Source: Anoxybacteroides tepidamans
GTDB lineage: Bacteria; Bacillota; Bacilli; Bacillales; Anoxybacillaceae
Assembly (NCBI RefSeq): GCF_014201465.1
Contig: NZ_JACHEP010000002.1
Location: 124,001 to 188,000 of the forward strand
Length of the DNA: 64,000 bases
Reading direction: 5' to 3'
How positions within the stretch are numbered: the first letter of the stretch is position 1; each line of letters opens with the position of its first letter. This document shows, piece by piece, positions 14,191 through 23,220 of the stretch. Under the pieces are notes generated by a model. It did no database searches and was not told the DNA's origin. It saw only the letters and a program-made list of their open reading frames with translations. A program made the position numbers and the translations under genes.

Positions 14191-14220
14191 AGTGTAATCA
14201 AGAAGTAAACATTTCGTCAA
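14191..14220 (-). promoter_or_regulatory. candidate sigma-A promoter upstream of uppS
   Basis: TTGACG at 14215-14220 and TACACT at 14191-14196 with an 18-base spacer, in the 160-base frr-uppS gap. It would start transcripts just upstream of uppS. Confidence 0.5.
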
Positions 14221-14244
14221 ACATGCACCTCATTTTGCTTTTCC

Positions 14245-14253
14245 ATTATAGCA
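14245..14253 (-). promoter_or_regulatory. extended -10 element (TGCTATAAT) after the frr terminator
   Basis: Immediately after the U tract of the frr terminator the minus strand reads TGCTATAAT, a perfect extended -10. No convincing -35 lies 16-18 bases upstream because that stretch is the terminator stem. It is a second candidate start for the uppS unit. Confidence 0.4.
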
Positions 14254-14284
14254 AAAAAACCCTCTGTACACATAGAGGGTTTTT
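14252..14284 (-). terminator. Rho-independent terminator of frr
   Basis: An 11-bp stem (AAAAACCCTCT pairing with AGAGGGTTTTT) with an 8-base loop, ending in a U tract. It lies 24 bases after the frr stop codon. Confidence 0.85.
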
Positions 14285-14307
14285 GTATTGAAACGCGAGG
14301 TAAATGA

Positions 14308-14865
14308 CTATACTTCCATCACTTCTTTTTCTTTTTCTTTTGTAATCGCATCGATTTTTACGATATGTTCATCCGTAATTTTTTGAATATCGTCTGTATA
14401 GCTACGCAGTTCGTCTTCTGTAATTTCGCCGTTCTTCTCTAATTTTTTCAATTCATCGTTCGCATCACGGCGAATGTTGCGAACCGCTACTTTTGCTTCT
14501 TCCGAATATTTTTTCACAAGTTTCACAAGCTCGCGACGGCGCTCTTCTGTTAACGGTGGAATCGTAATGCGGATAACAGAACCGTCGTTTGAAGGCGTTA
14601 ACCCTAAATCAGATGCTAAAATCGCTTTTTCGATATCTTTTAAAATCGACTTGTCATAAGGCTGAATCACAAGTAAGCGCGCTTCTGGTACGTGAATCCC
14701 TGCTAATTGGTTAATTGGCGTAGATACTCCGTAATAGTCAACGGTAATTTTTTCAAGCAAGCCCGGATTCGCTCTTCCTGCGCGAACGCTTGCTAATTCA
14801 CGGGCAAACGCTTGAATGGCTTTATCCATTTTTTCTTTTGCTGTTGCAAGTACTTGTTTTGCCAT
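14308..14865 (-). CDS. frr: ribosome recycling factor
   Basis: RRF splits post-termination ribosomes together with EF-G. The 185-residue product is a typical three-helix-bundle sequence with [14 protein letters not shown] near residue 30, an internal domain II, and the conserved [13 protein letters not shown] helix. Two consecutive ATGs occur after GGGGG. I use the second (MAKQVL), which has 8-base spacing and matches B. subtilis. The first overlaps the pyrH stop codon (TAATG). The gene is coupled to pyrH and followed by a strong terminator. Confidence 0.97.
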   Translation of the reverse strand: MAKQVLATAKEKMDKAIQAFARELASVRAGRANPGLLEKITVDYYGVSTPINQLAGIHVPEARLLVIQPYDKSILKDIEKAILASDLGLTPSNDGSVIRITIPPLTEERRRELVKLVKKYSEEAKVAVRNIRRDANDELKKLEKNGEITEDELRSYTDDIQKITDEHIVKIDAITKEKEKEVMEV

Positions 14866-14867
14866 CA

Positions 14868-15590
14868 TTATTTCCCCCTTACAATTGTTCCAATATTTTC
14901 ACCAAGAACAGCACGTTTAATATTTCCTTCTTCCATAATCGAAAAGACGATCAGCGGAATGTCGTTGTCCATACATAAAGAAGAAGCGGTTGAATCCATC
15001 ACGCCCAGTCCTTGTTTAATGACATCAAGATACGAAAGCTCATCATATTTCACGGCGTTTTGGTCGAGTTTCGGATCGGCGCTATACACGCCATCCACGT
15101 TATTTTTCGCCATTAAAATGACATCTGCTTCAATTTCCGCAGCTCGTAACGCAGCAGTCGTATCAGTAGAGAAATATGGATTCCCTGTACCTGCTGCGAA
15201 AATAACAACCCGCTTTTTCTCAAGGTGGCGAATCGCTTTCCTTCTTATGTACGGTTCAGCAACTTGGCGCATCTCAATCGAGGTTTGTACGCGCGTTTCG
15301 ACCCCGAGATGTTCTAAGCTATCTTGCAGAGCGAGCGAGTTCATCACCGTTGCCAGCATCCCCATATAATCTGCCGTTGCACGGTCCATCCCCATTTCGC
15401 TACCGATTTTTCCGCGCCAAATATTGCCGCCACCGACAACGACCGCTACTTCAACTCCTAATTCCGCTACTTCTTTTACTTGTTTGGCGATCGATTGAAT
15501 AATGGCAGGATTAATGCCGAATCCTTGTTCGCCTGCTAACGCTTCACCGCTTAATTTGAGCACAACACGTTTATATTTTGGGTTACTCAT
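14868..15590 (-). CDS. pyrH: UMP kinase
   Basis: A hexameric kinase of the amino acid kinase fold that converts UMP to UDP. The 240-residue product shows KLSGEALAG near residue 12, [11 protein letters not shown], the ADSGM-type segment [17 protein letters not shown], and [19 protein letters not shown]. The start [12 protein letters not shown] follows a GGAGGAATAGC site. It sits between tsf and frr as in most Firmicutes, with a terminator between tsf and pyrH suggesting some independent control. Confidence 0.97.
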   Translation of the reverse strand: MSNPKYKRVVLKLSGEALAGEQGFGINPAIIQSIAKQVKEVAELGVEVAVVVGGGNIWRGKIGSEMGMDRATADYMGMLATVMNSLALQDSLEHLGVETRVQTSIEMRQVAEPYIRRKAIRHLEKKRVVIFAAGTGNPYFSTDTTAALRAAEIEADVILMAKNNVDGVYSADPKLDQNAVKYDELSYLDVIKQGLGVMDSTASSLCMDNDIPLIVFSIMEEGNIKRAVLGENIGTIVRGK

Positions 15591-15616
15591 GCTATTCCTC
15601 CGTGTAGCTAATCTTT

Positions 15617-15647
15617 AAAAATAGGGAACACCCGTTGTGTTCCCTAT
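15617..15647 (-). terminator. terminator/attenuator between tsf and pyrH
   Basis: A perfect 11-bp stem (ATAGGGAACAC with GTGTTCCCTAT) and 5-base loop, followed by a short U tract, 13 bases after the tsf stop. I see no clear promoter in the remaining 26 bases before pyrH, so read-through is likely and the element may set stoichiometry between EF-Ts and the distal genes. Confidence 0.75.
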
Positions 15648-15659
15648 TCGCTCCGGTCA

Positions 15660-16541
15660 TTACTTTCTGACTTGATTCATCACTTCTTCAGCGAAGTTGT
15701 CTTGACGTTTTTCAATTCCTTCGCCTACTTCGTAACGAACGAAGCTTTTCACAGTCGCACCATTTGCTTCAACAAATTGACGAACTTTCATATCTGGATT
15801 TTTGACGAATGCTTGCTCTAATAAGCAAATGTCTTCATAAAATTTATTTAAGCGACCTTCCACCATTTTTGCAACAATATTTTCCGGCTTTCCTTCGTTT
15901 AACGCTTGTTGTTTTAATACTTCGCGCTCACGGTCAATTTCGGCTTGCGAAACTTGATCGCGGGATACGTATTTCGGATTGAGCGCTGCGATATGCATCG
16001 CTACATCTTTCGCTACATTTTCATCTGTCGTGCCTTCTAATAGCGCTAATACACCGATGCGTCCACCCATGTGTAAATAAGCACCGAATGCAGCATTGTC
16101 ACCTTTTTCCACAATTTCAAAACGGCGCAATGTAAGCTTTTCACCAATTTTGGCAATCGCTGCATTAATATGCTCTTCTACCGTTGCACCGTTATCCATT
16201 TTTTGTTGAAGTGCTTCTTCCGCTGTAGTTGGTTTATTTTTCAATAAATGAGCGGCAAGCTCTTTAACAAGCGTTTTGAACCCTTCATTTTTCGCGACGA
16301 AGTCTGTTTCCGAGTTTACTTCCAAAATAACGGCTGTGTTTCCTTCTACTTCGATTAATGTTGTACCTTCAGCCGCAATGCGATCCGCTTTTTTCGCTGC
16401 TTTCGCAATTCCTTTCTCACGAAGCCAGTCGATCGCTTTTTCCATATCGCCGTTTGTTTCTGTGAGCGCTTTTTTGCAATCCATCATTCCTGCGCCTGTT
16501 TTTTCACGTAACTCTTTTACCATTTGAGCTGTAATTGCCAT
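15660..16541 (-). CDS. tsf: elongation factor Ts
   Basis: The guanine nucleotide exchange factor for EF-Tu. The 293-residue product has the N-terminal UBA-like module ([19 protein letters not shown]), the EF-Ts signature ([18 protein letters not shown]) and the dimerisation domain, ending [10 protein letters not shown]. The ATG follows AAAGGAGGACACG. It is separated from rpsB by a hairpin terminator and a 106-base stretch, in which a TATACT element could serve as a separate -10, although I found no good -35 for it. Confidence 0.98.
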   Translation of the reverse strand: MAITAQMVKELREKTGAGMMDCKKALTETNGDMEKAIDWLREKGIAKAAKKADRIAAEGTTLIEVEGNTAVILEVNSETDFVAKNEGFKTLVKELAAHLLKNKPTTAEEALQQKMDNGATVEEHINAAIAKIGEKLTLRRFEIVEKGDNAAFGAYLHMGGRIGVLALLEGTTDENVAKDVAMHIAALNPKYVSRDQVSQAEIDREREVLKQQALNEGKPENIVAKMVEGRLNKFYEDICLLEQAFVKNPDMKVRQFVEANGATVKSFVRYEVGEGIEKRQDNFAEEVMNQVRK

Positions 16542-16648
16542 AAATCGTGTCCTCCTTTAATGTATGCGTATGTATGTGAATAAAATTCGCAGCGCAAATT
16601 TTGTTTGCTCTTCACTTAGTATAGCCCATTTGCGCTATTTTCTGTCTC

Positions 16649-16688
16649 AAAAAAAGGTGATAAAAGGCTTGCCCCTCTTATCACCTTT
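16649..16688 (-). terminator. terminator/attenuator between rpsB and tsf
   Basis: An 11-bp stem (AAAGGTGATAA pairing with TTATCACCTTT) with a 14-base C/G-rich loop, then a run of seven U. It lies 23 bases after the rpsB stop and would reduce read-through from rpsB to tsf. Confidence 0.8.
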
Positions 16689-16711
16689 CCGCCATTTCTT
16701 CAGGTGCACGC

Positions 16712-17458
<747 letters not shown>

Positions 17459-17468
17459 CTATTTCATC

Positions 17469-17505
17469 TTTAAGCAAAACTGACGAATCAGCACCATTGC
17501 TTAAA
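17469..17505 (-). ncRNA. structured leader of rpsB (candidate autoregulatory element)
   Basis: Between the predicted start near 17530 and the rpsB ATG, the RNA can form a 9-bp outer stem (TTTAAGCAA with TTGCTTAAA). Inside it lies a CTGA-UUCG-UCAG tetraloop hairpin. Leaders of ribosomal protein operons often bind the encoded protein; whether this one binds S2 is inference. Confidence 0.4.
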
Positions 17506-17536
17506 TCCATAAGCGTGTGTATTCACACCATGTAAA

Positions 17537-17565
17537 AATATATCACAACTAGAAATGACAATCAA
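17537..17565 (-). promoter_or_regulatory. sigma-A promoter of rpsB
   Basis: TTGATT at 17560-17565 and TATATT at 17537-17542 are separated by exactly 17 bases, directly after the swrB stop codon. It separates the ribosomal unit from the upstream fla/che operon. No terminator is visible after swrB, so fla/che read-through into rpsB is possible. Confidence 0.7.
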
Positions 17566-17576
17566 GTTGTATTTCA

Positions 17577-18062
17577 CTACATTTGCCTAAATTTCAATAA
17601 CAACTCAATTTCCGTTTTCCCTTTCTTTAGCAGTTTAGCAATTTCTTCGATCGTCTTTCCTTCTTTTTGCAGCTGCAACACTTGCTCGACGAGAGAAGAA
17701 GCGGAAGGCTGTTCGTTTTTCTTCGCGTAGACGGTACTGATTTCGACTTTATCTTTCATCTTTTCAACGTGATCTAACGAAAGTGTCCATTCACCTTTTT
17801 GCGGTCGCATTTCCGATGGTCGTTTCGCCTCGCCATCATCGTTGCGACGATTCATTTTTTTCGATAGCACGTTGAGAAACCGTTCATTCTCTTCCTTCCA
17901 CTCCACTAAATAGGCAGAAACAGTTTGTTCCATCTCTTTGATGAATTGTGATTGCCGTTTTTCAACTTCTTTGATCCTTGAAAGCTGTAAATATAATAAA
18001 ATGATGATAAAAAGCGAAAGTGCGTGTAGCGCAAAGCTAATTATGAATAAAAATGCTGTCAT
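17577..18062 (-). CDS. swrB: SwrB-like membrane-anchored flagellar assembly protein
   Basis: A 161-residue protein with one N-terminal membrane segment (residues 3-26, FLFIISFALHALSLFIIILLYL). A charged coiled-coil region (about 28-85) follows, then a C-terminal helix-turn-helix-like segment (LQLQKEGKTIEEIAKLLKKGKTEI). Position (last gene of the fla/che operon, just before rpsB) and layout match B. subtilis SwrB (YlxL), which promotes activation of the flagellar export apparatus and sigma-D-dependent motility. Sequence similarity is mainly in the two ends, so the orthology is from synteny plus architecture. It lies 9 bases after a small unnamed gene. Confidence 0.75.
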   Translation of the reverse strand: MTAFLFIISFALHALSLFIIILLYLQLSRIKEVEKRQSQFIKEMEQTVSAYLVEWKEENERFLNVLSKKMNRRNDDGEAKRPSEMRPQKGEWTLSLDHVEKMKDKVEISTVYAKKNEQPSASSLVEQVLQLQKEGKTIEEIAKLLKKGKTEIELLLKFRQM

Positions 18063-18071
18063 CGAATCCCT

Positions 18072-18332
18072 CTATCCCATTAAATCAATATTATTTCCTT
18101 TGTAAGGGTGCTCGTATCGTTGCGGTGGCTCGTGCTTTTCTTTTTCCCAATGGATGTTTTGAGTTGTCCGTTTGCTCGTGACTTGCCGTTTCGTACGTTC
18201 ATTTTGTTTTTGCATCGCGGTAGTTAGTTGCGCCTGCACCAATTCAGGGTGGTGCTGAAGTTGCTCTTGAATTTTCCCGATGTCGTACATTCTTGGAAGT
18301 GCGATTTGTAATTCCACTAATTTTAAACTCAT
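18072..18332 (-). CDS. small unnamed protein between sigD and swrB
   Basis: An 86-residue soluble, basic protein that I cannot name. It reads MSLKLVELQIALPRMYD at the start, then a Gln/Lys/Arg-rich middle (IGKIQEQLQHHPE; MQKQNERTKRQV), and ends KGNNIDLMG. From memory, similar LPR...GKIQ and C-terminal KGxxIDxxG patterns occur in small proteins near sigD in other Firmicutes; that is not checked here. I start at the ATG with AAGGAAG 7 bases upstream; the GTG three codons earlier lies in that site. It ends 9 bases before swrB and shares its operon, which suggests a motility-linked role. Confidence 0.7.
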   Translation of the reverse strand: MSLKLVELQIALPRMYDIGKIQEQLQHHPELVQAQLTTAMQKQNERTKRQVTSKRTTQNIHWEKEKHEPPQRYEHPYKGNNIDLMG

Positions 18333-18377
18333 GTTTCTCACTTCCTTATATTTATATGACCGGTTTTGACCAATTTC

Positions 18378-18434
18378 TCACTTCATCAAATCGACCAGCA
18401 CTTTCCGCGCGAAATATTCATCTTTAGCATTCAT
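18378..18434 (-). CDS. possible 18-codon frame overlapping the sigD stop
   Basis: ATG at 18432-18434 overlaps the sigD TGA (ATGA) and opens a frame encoding MNAKDEYFARKVLVDLMK, ending in TGA. There is no separate Shine-Dalgarno site, so any translation would be by coupling from sigD. Its amino acid composition looks protein-like, but it is very short and could be chance or a remnant of a longer gene. Confidence 0.25.
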   Translation of the reverse strand: MNAKDEYFARKVLVDLMK

Positions 18435-19195
18435 AACATTTGATCTAATATTTTCCTAAGTTTAAAAATGGCTTTCGAATGAATTTGGGAAATTCTTGAT
18501 GTAGATAATCCCATAATTTGCCCGATTTCCGTGAACGTTAGCTCTTCTTTGTAAAACAAACTGATCACGAGCTGTTCTTTCTCATTTAACTGTTGAATGA
18601 CTTCAGCAAGTTTTTCCTGTATTTCCTGCTTTAAAACAGTTTCTTCGGGAGAAGATGTTTTTTCATCACGAAGCGCCAGAGGGCTATTTTCCTCATCTTC
18701 ATTCTCTTTTGGCCAATCATCAAGAGATAAAACATTTGCAAAAAATCCTTCGTTTAGCACCGCATATACTTCTTCTTCTAGCATTCCTAATGAAGCGGCT
18801 ACTTCTTTAGCAGTAACCGTCCGCATGTACTGCTGTTCCATTTTAGCAATCGTTGCTTCGATTTTTTTTGCTTTTTCCCTTGTGCTGCGTGGAAGCCAGT
18901 CTTCTTTTCGCAATCCGTCAAGAATGGCACCGCGAATCCGAAACGAAGCGTACGTGTCAAATTTCAAATCGCGAGAAGGATCAAATTTTTCGAGCGCGTC
19001 GTAAAGTCCCATTAACCCAAAGCTAACTAACTCTTGTTTGTTAATATTTTTTGGAAGAGATACAGAAATTCGCTGCACTTGGTAATGAACAAGCGGCATG
19101 TATTTTTGTACAAGCTCATCTCCCGCCTGTGGATCACGATTGTTTATCCAATTTTTCCAATATTTTTGCTCTTCGCGCGCTGAGACGTTTGTCAT
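18431..19195 (-). CDS. sigD: RNA polymerase sigma factor SigD (sigma-28/FliA family)
   Basis: The alternative sigma factor for late flagellar, motility and autolysin genes. The 254-residue product contains region 2 (LVSFGLMGLYDALEKFDPSRDLKFDTYASFRIRGAI, split by no gap), region 3 (PRSTREKAKKIEATI) and region 4 (FTEIGQIMGLSTSRISQIHSKAI). The start MTNVSAREEQ follows GAGGAGGAGTATC. It is near the end of the fla/che operon, as in B. subtilis, where its level depends on reaching the operon's far end. No flgM (its anti-sigma factor) is in this window. Confidence 0.97.
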   Translation of the reverse strand: MTNVSAREEQKYWKNWINNRDPQAGDELVQKYMPLVHYQVQRISVSLPKNINKQELVSFGLMGLYDALEKFDPSRDLKFDTYASFRIRGAILDGLRKEDWLPRSTREKAKKIEATIAKMEQQYMRTVTAKEVAASLGMLEEEVYAVLNEGFFANVLSLDDWPKENEDEENSPLALRDEKTSSPEETVLKQEIQEKLAEVIQQLNEKEQLVISLFYKEELTFTEIGQIMGLSTSRISQIHSKAIFKLRKILDQML

Positions 19196-19243
19196 GATAC
19201 TCCTCCTCGTTCATCACGAAACTGTCGTCGCTACAAACGTTCC

Positions 19244-19564
19244 TTACGAATCTCCCTCTCTATGCAACATATGCCGAATGTAGGCTGCCACTTTTTGCGC
19301 TTCTTCTTCCGTAAGCCCCTTCATCAATTGTTGTAACTCTTCCTCTCCCATATTATTCGAAAGATTTGCTGTTATTTTGACCGGATCTTTTCGAATATAC
19401 GCAAACATCCATCGGAACACATAACCGCTTAAAAAGAATAAAACGAAAGTAATCGTGCTACGTACAAGCGTCGTTGTAATACTATTAGCGGAAAATGATA
19501 GGAGGAACACAATCGTAAATCCAAATATACCTAGCAGTATGTTTACGATGACGGTACCTGCCAT
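19244..19564 (-). CDS. small two-helix membrane protein between cheD and sigD
   Basis: A 106-residue protein I cannot name. Two hydrophobic helices (about residues 5-25 and 32-55) are followed by a cytoplasmic-type tail with NMGEEELQQLMKGLTEEEAQKVAAYIRHML, which looks amphipathic and helical. Its ATG overlaps the cheD stop codon (TAATG) and has no strong Shine-Dalgarno sequence, so translation is probably coupled to cheD. B. subtilis has no gene at this spot. Membership in the fla/che operon suggests a motility or chemotaxis role, but nothing in the sequence proves it. Confidence 0.75.
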   Translation of the reverse strand: MAGTVIVNILLGIFGFTIVFLLSFSANSITTTLVRSTITFVLFFLSGYVFRWMFAYIRKDPVKITANLSNNMGEEELQQLMKGLTEEEAQKVAAYIRHMLHREGDS

Positions 19565-20064
19565 TATATTTCTTTAACTCCTTGATTGACTGTGCGAATG
19601 GATAAAAGACTTGTTCTCGGATTAAATTCAATCGTCCGTCCACTATTTCCTCCTACGTCTTCCGCTACAATTGGAATATGGAATCGCTGTAACTGCTGCT
19701 TCACCGCTTCTACATTTCTCGGTCCAATTCTCATCATATCTGTATTCGCGGGTTGAAATTGAAACATTTGCGCTCCGCCTGCCAGTTTCGCTTTTAACGC
19801 ATTTTTTCGTCCGCCCTCCTTCATAACTAGCGCCACTAACGCTTCTATCGCTGTATCAGCGTATTTTGCCACATTCATATTTTCTGACCTAGCTAGCGAT
19901 GAGTCAGGCAACATCACATGAGCTAATCCTGCTACTTCTTTTATCTGATCGAAAATGACCACTCCAACGCATGACCCTAATCCAGATGTACGAATGATAT
20001 GAGGTGCTTGAACGACGTTCATATCAGCAATACCGACTTTTACTACGTTCCCAATTCCGTTCAT
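19564..20064 (-). CDS. cheD: chemoreceptor glutamine deamidase CheD
   Basis: CheD deamidates glutamines on chemoreceptors and partners CheC. The 166-residue product has the catalytic Cys in [15 protein letters not shown] and the His in [11 protein letters not shown], and the late [11 protein letters not shown] segment. The ATG overlaps the cheC stop by four bases (ATGA), so the two partners are translationally coupled. The stop overlaps the next small membrane gene. Confidence 0.96.
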   Translation of the reverse strand: MNGIGNVVKVGIADMNVVQAPHIIRTSGLGSCVGVVIFDQIKEVAGLAHVMLPDSSLARSENMNVAKYADTAIEALVALVMKEGGRKNALKAKLAGGAQMFQFQPANTDMMRIGPRNVEAVKQQLQRFHIPIVAEDVGGNSGRTIEFNPRTSLLSIRTVNQGVKEI

Positions 20065-20693
20065 GATAGTTCGACACCTAACGAACGGAAAATCGGTACG
20101 AATGAATCTGGATCAGGGAGTAGAAAGAAGTGGCCGTTCACGCTATCTTGCGGTTGTTGTTCTTCGTGAACCGCTGTATCGATGACAATCGCATAATCAC
20201 CGACGCGCGACAGCTCTAGCAAACCGTATTGCAAAATAGCTCCTATCATATCAATCGTTAATGCTGGAACCGATGGATACAGCTTTAAACGGGTGAAATC
20301 AGCAAGCGCTGAAAGATAAGATCCTGCTAATATATTCCCTAATTCTTGTAAAGCAGATAAACCGAGTTCCGTCTGCTGCGAAGCAAATGAAAATTGATGA
20401 TCTCCTGTCATTTGCTTAATAAACCGTTCTGCTTGCGGCAACGATAAAACGAAAAACATATTTCCAGGTGCATCTCCCTCAATCCTTAAAAAAACAGCAG
20501 CAACAACTTGCTCCGCACCGCCCACTAAATCCATCATCTCATCAAATGAAACAATTTGTACGTTTGGCACATTCATTTCGATTTTTTTATTTAATAATTG
20601 GGAAAGAGCAGTAGCTGCATTCCCCGCACCGATATTACCAATTTCTTTTAAAATATCCATATGATCCGCGTTCAAGTGGTTTACTTTTGACAT
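20061..20693 (-). CDS. cheC: CheY-P phosphatase CheC
   Basis: CheC dephosphorylates CheY-P and is stimulated by CheD. Both catalytic ExxN centres of the family are present: [15 protein letters not shown] near residue 14 and [15 protein letters not shown] near residue 113. At 210 residues it matches the family length. GGGGG precedes the ATG. It lies between cheW and cheD in the chemotaxis block. Confidence 0.96.
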   Translation of the reverse strand: MSKVNHLNADHMDILKEIGNIGAGNAATALSQLLNKKIEMNVPNVQIVSFDEMMDLVGGAEQVVAAVFLRIEGDAPGNMFFVLSLPQAERFIKQMTGDHQFSFASQQTELGLSALQELGNILAGSYLSALADFTRLKLYPSVPALTIDMIGAILQYGLLELSRVGDYAIVIDTAVHEEQQPQDSVNGHFFLLPDPDSFVPIFRSLGVELS

Positions 20694-20721
20694 TGATTGA
20701 ACGCCCCCTCTTATGTTTACA

Positions 20722-21174
20722 CTAAAAAACAGATTTTTTGTTATCCAATACTTTTTCTAAATTCAACAAAATTAATAATCGCTTTCCTACTTTTGCTACA
20801 CCGTTAATATAATCAGCCTCGAGCGCTTCAATGACTTCAGGAGGCGGTTCAATGCTTTTAACCGGAATATCAAGCACATCATTTGCCGCATCGACAATGA
20901 GCCCAACCTCGATTTCATCAAGAGCAACAATAATAACACGTGTTTGTTCATTGAAAGGGAGCGCCTCAATCCCAAACCGTTCCCGTAAATCAATAATCGG
21001 CGTCACGACACCACGTAAATTAATAACTCCTTTTACAAATTTAGGAGTACGTGGAACACGAGTAATGTGCTGTACTTTTTCAATCGAACGAACTTGCTGA
21101 ACCGGAATAGCATATTCTTCATCTTGTAATTGAAAGACAATCACCTTTAATTCCGTTTCTTGAACTCCCATCAT
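20722..21174 (-). CDS. cheW: chemotaxis coupling protein CheW
   Basis: CheW links chemoreceptors to the kinase CheA. The 150-residue SH3-like product has FQLQDEEYAIPVQQVRSIEK, then GVINLRGVVTPIIDLRERFG, then VGLIVDAANDVLDIP. Two adjacent ATGs follow a GGAGGGATGGAGGA stretch; I use the first. It sits 26 bases downstream of cheA. Confidence 0.95.
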   Translation of the reverse strand: MMGVQETELKVIVFQLQDEEYAIPVQQVRSIEKVQHITRVPRTPKFVKGVINLRGVVTPIIDLRERFGIEALPFNEQTRVIIVALDEIEVGLIVDAANDVLDIPVKSIEPPPEVIEALEADYINGVAKVGKRLLILLNLEKVLDNKKSVF

Positions 21175-21200
21175 TCCTCCATCCCTCCCTTAATTGAAGC

Positions 21201-23216
21201 TTATTTAATTAATACGTTACAGTCAATAATTAATGCAACTTGACCATCTCCTAATATCGTAGCGCCAGAGATCGCAAATACAGATGTTAAGTAGTTTCCA
21301 AGCGATTTTAGAACAACTTCTTGTTGCCCGATAAACGAATCGACGACAAGCCCAGCCATTTTTTCACCTTTGCGTACAATCACAACAGAGAAGAACTCTT
21401 CTTCTTCTTTCACAACCGGCACTTCAAACACATCTTTTAAAAATAAAAGCGGAACAACTTTTCCACGGAAATCGATCACTTTTTGATGATGAGCATGCAA
21501 AATATCTTCTTTCTTAATAATGGCTGTCTCAATAATTGAAGAAAGCGGAATTGCATATTTTTCATTTTGAATTTCTACAAGCATAACAGAAATGATCGAT
21601 AATGTGAGCGGTAATTGAATCGAAAAAACCGAGCCTACTCCTTCTTGAGAATCGATCGTCACCGACCCGCCAAGCGACTCAATCGTACTTTTGACTACAT
21701 CAAGGCCAACTCCGCGCCCTGAAACGTCAGAGATTTTGTCCGCTGTGGAAAAACCGGATGCAAAAATCAATTCATACACTTGTTTATCCGTTAAGTTTAC
21801 GGCATTTTGTTTCGAAATAATTCCTTTGCTGATGGCTTTTTGTATCACTTTTTCACGGTTAATGCCAGCTCCGTCATCTTCAATTTCAATAAACACATGG
21901 TTTCCGCTATGGTAAGCTTTTAACTTGACCGTACCTTCTTCCGGTTTTCCTTTCGCACGGCGCACCTCCGGCGTTTCAATGCCATGGTCAATCGCGTTGC
22001 GAAGCAAATGAACGAGCGGGTCGCCAATTTCATCAATCACCGTGCGATCCAACTCCGTTTCCGCTCCAATAATTTCTAAATTGATTTTCTTGCCTAAATC
22101 ACGCGCAAGCTGGCGAACCATGCGTGGAAAGCGATTAAAGACCGTTTCAACCGGAATCATTCGCATATTTAAAATAATATTTTGTAAATCGCTTGAGATA
22201 CGAGACATCCGCTCGACCGTTTCATGAAGTTCTGGATGATTTAATTCACGCGAAATTTGCTCCAAACGTCCGCGGTCAATGACCAACTCTTCAAACAAAT
22301 TCATTAAAATATCTAGGCGTTCAATATTAACGCGAATCGTTTTATTGGCTGCAGTTTGCTTATGAGTTGCTTCCTTCTCTTTTTGTTCTTCATTTTCCAC
22401 TGTCACTGCTGCTTCTGTTTCCGATTGTGTTGATTGAGATTGAGTCCCCTGTCCTGCCCGTAGTTGATCAACATCAATGGCTGTCACCGTTACTTCTTCT
22501 ATTTCAGAAACTTTGATGATTCGTTGATATAGTTGCTCTGACGTTTCTTTTGAAACAACCGTAACGATAAACTCCTGATCAAATTTTTCCTCTTCTAATA
22601 GCTCGACGGAAGGATTGGACTTAATCACTTCTCCCGCTTGATTTAATGCTTCGAACACCATAAATACGCGCGCTGCTTTTAACAAACAGTCCGCACGCAG
22701 CTTCACAAAAATTTCATACGTATGAAATCCTTGTTCTTTTGATTGCTGTAAAACGTTGTATTCAAATTCACCGTATGTCTGTATAAGTGACGGCACAGCG
22801 GAAATCGGTTCTTGTTTCGTTTTGACAACCGGGGGTTCCCCTTGTTCTATTTGTTTAAGTTGCTGAACAACTTCGCGAACATCCCGCTTTCCGTCCCCTC
22901 CTTCCGCGATCGAATTTACCATCGCTTCTAAATCATCGACAGCACGAAACACGATATCCAACAATTCAGGAGTAACGGTAATTTTATGGTTGCGAATGCC
23001 GTCGAGCACGTTTTCCATTTGATGGGTTAAGTTAGCTAAATCTTCAAATCCCATCGTCGCCGACATTCCTTTTAACGTATGTGCCGAACGAAAAATTTCA
23101 TTGACGATGGAAAGATCAGCAGGACTTTTTTCTAACTCTAAAAGTTGTTCATTAATCGTTTGTAAATGTTCTTTGCTTTCATCGATAAAAATTTCTAAAT
23201 ATTGACTCATATCCAT
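21201..23216 (-). CDS. cheA: chemotaxis histidine kinase CheA
   Basis: The receptor-controlled kinase that phosphorylates CheY and CheB. The 671-residue product has the HPt domain with phospho-accepting His46 (SAHTLKGMS), a CheY-binding P2 region (about 150-250), a Gln/Thr/Glu-rich linker (about 255-295), the dimerisation domain, the ATPase with N box LLRNAIDHGIE and G boxes DDGAGIN and GRGVGLDVV, and a C-terminal CheW-like regulatory domain. It starts four bases after cheB. Confidence 0.98.
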   Translation of the reverse strand: MDMSQYLEIFIDESKEHLQTINEQLLELEKSPADLSIVNEIFRSAHTLKGMSATMGFEDLANLTHQMENVLDGIRNHKITVTPELLDIVFRAVDDLEAMVNSIAEGGDGKRDVREVVQQLKQIEQGEPPVVKTKQEPISAVPSLIQTYGEFEYNVLQQSKEQGFHTYEIFVKLRADCLLKAARVFMVFEALNQAGEVIKSNPSVELLEEEKFDQEFIVTVVSKETSEQLYQRIIKVSEIEEVTVTAIDVDQLRAGQGTQSQSTQSETEAAVTVENEEQKEKEATHKQTAANKTIRVNIERLDILMNLFEELVIDRGRLEQISRELNHPELHETVERMSRISSDLQNIILNMRMIPVETVFNRFPRMVRQLARDLGKKINLEIIGAETELDRTVIDEIGDPLVHLLRNAIDHGIETPEVRRAKGKPEEGTVKLKAYHSGNHVFIEIEDDGAGINREKVIQKAISKGIISKQNAVNLTDKQVYELIFASGFSTADKISDVSGRGVGLDVVKSTIESLGGSVTIDSQEGVGSVFSIQLPLTLSIISVMLVEIQNEKYAIPLSSIIETAIIKKEDILHAHHQKVIDFRGKVVPLLFLKDVFEVPVVKEEEEFFSVVIVRKGEKMAGLVVDSFIGQQEVVLKSLGNYLTSVFAISGATILGDGQVALIIDCNVLIK

Positions 23217-23220
23217 AGCT

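Noticed and set aside
16542-16648. Separate tsf promoter
   Set aside because: A TATACT is present but no acceptable -35 is found at 16-18 bases, so I did not annotate it.
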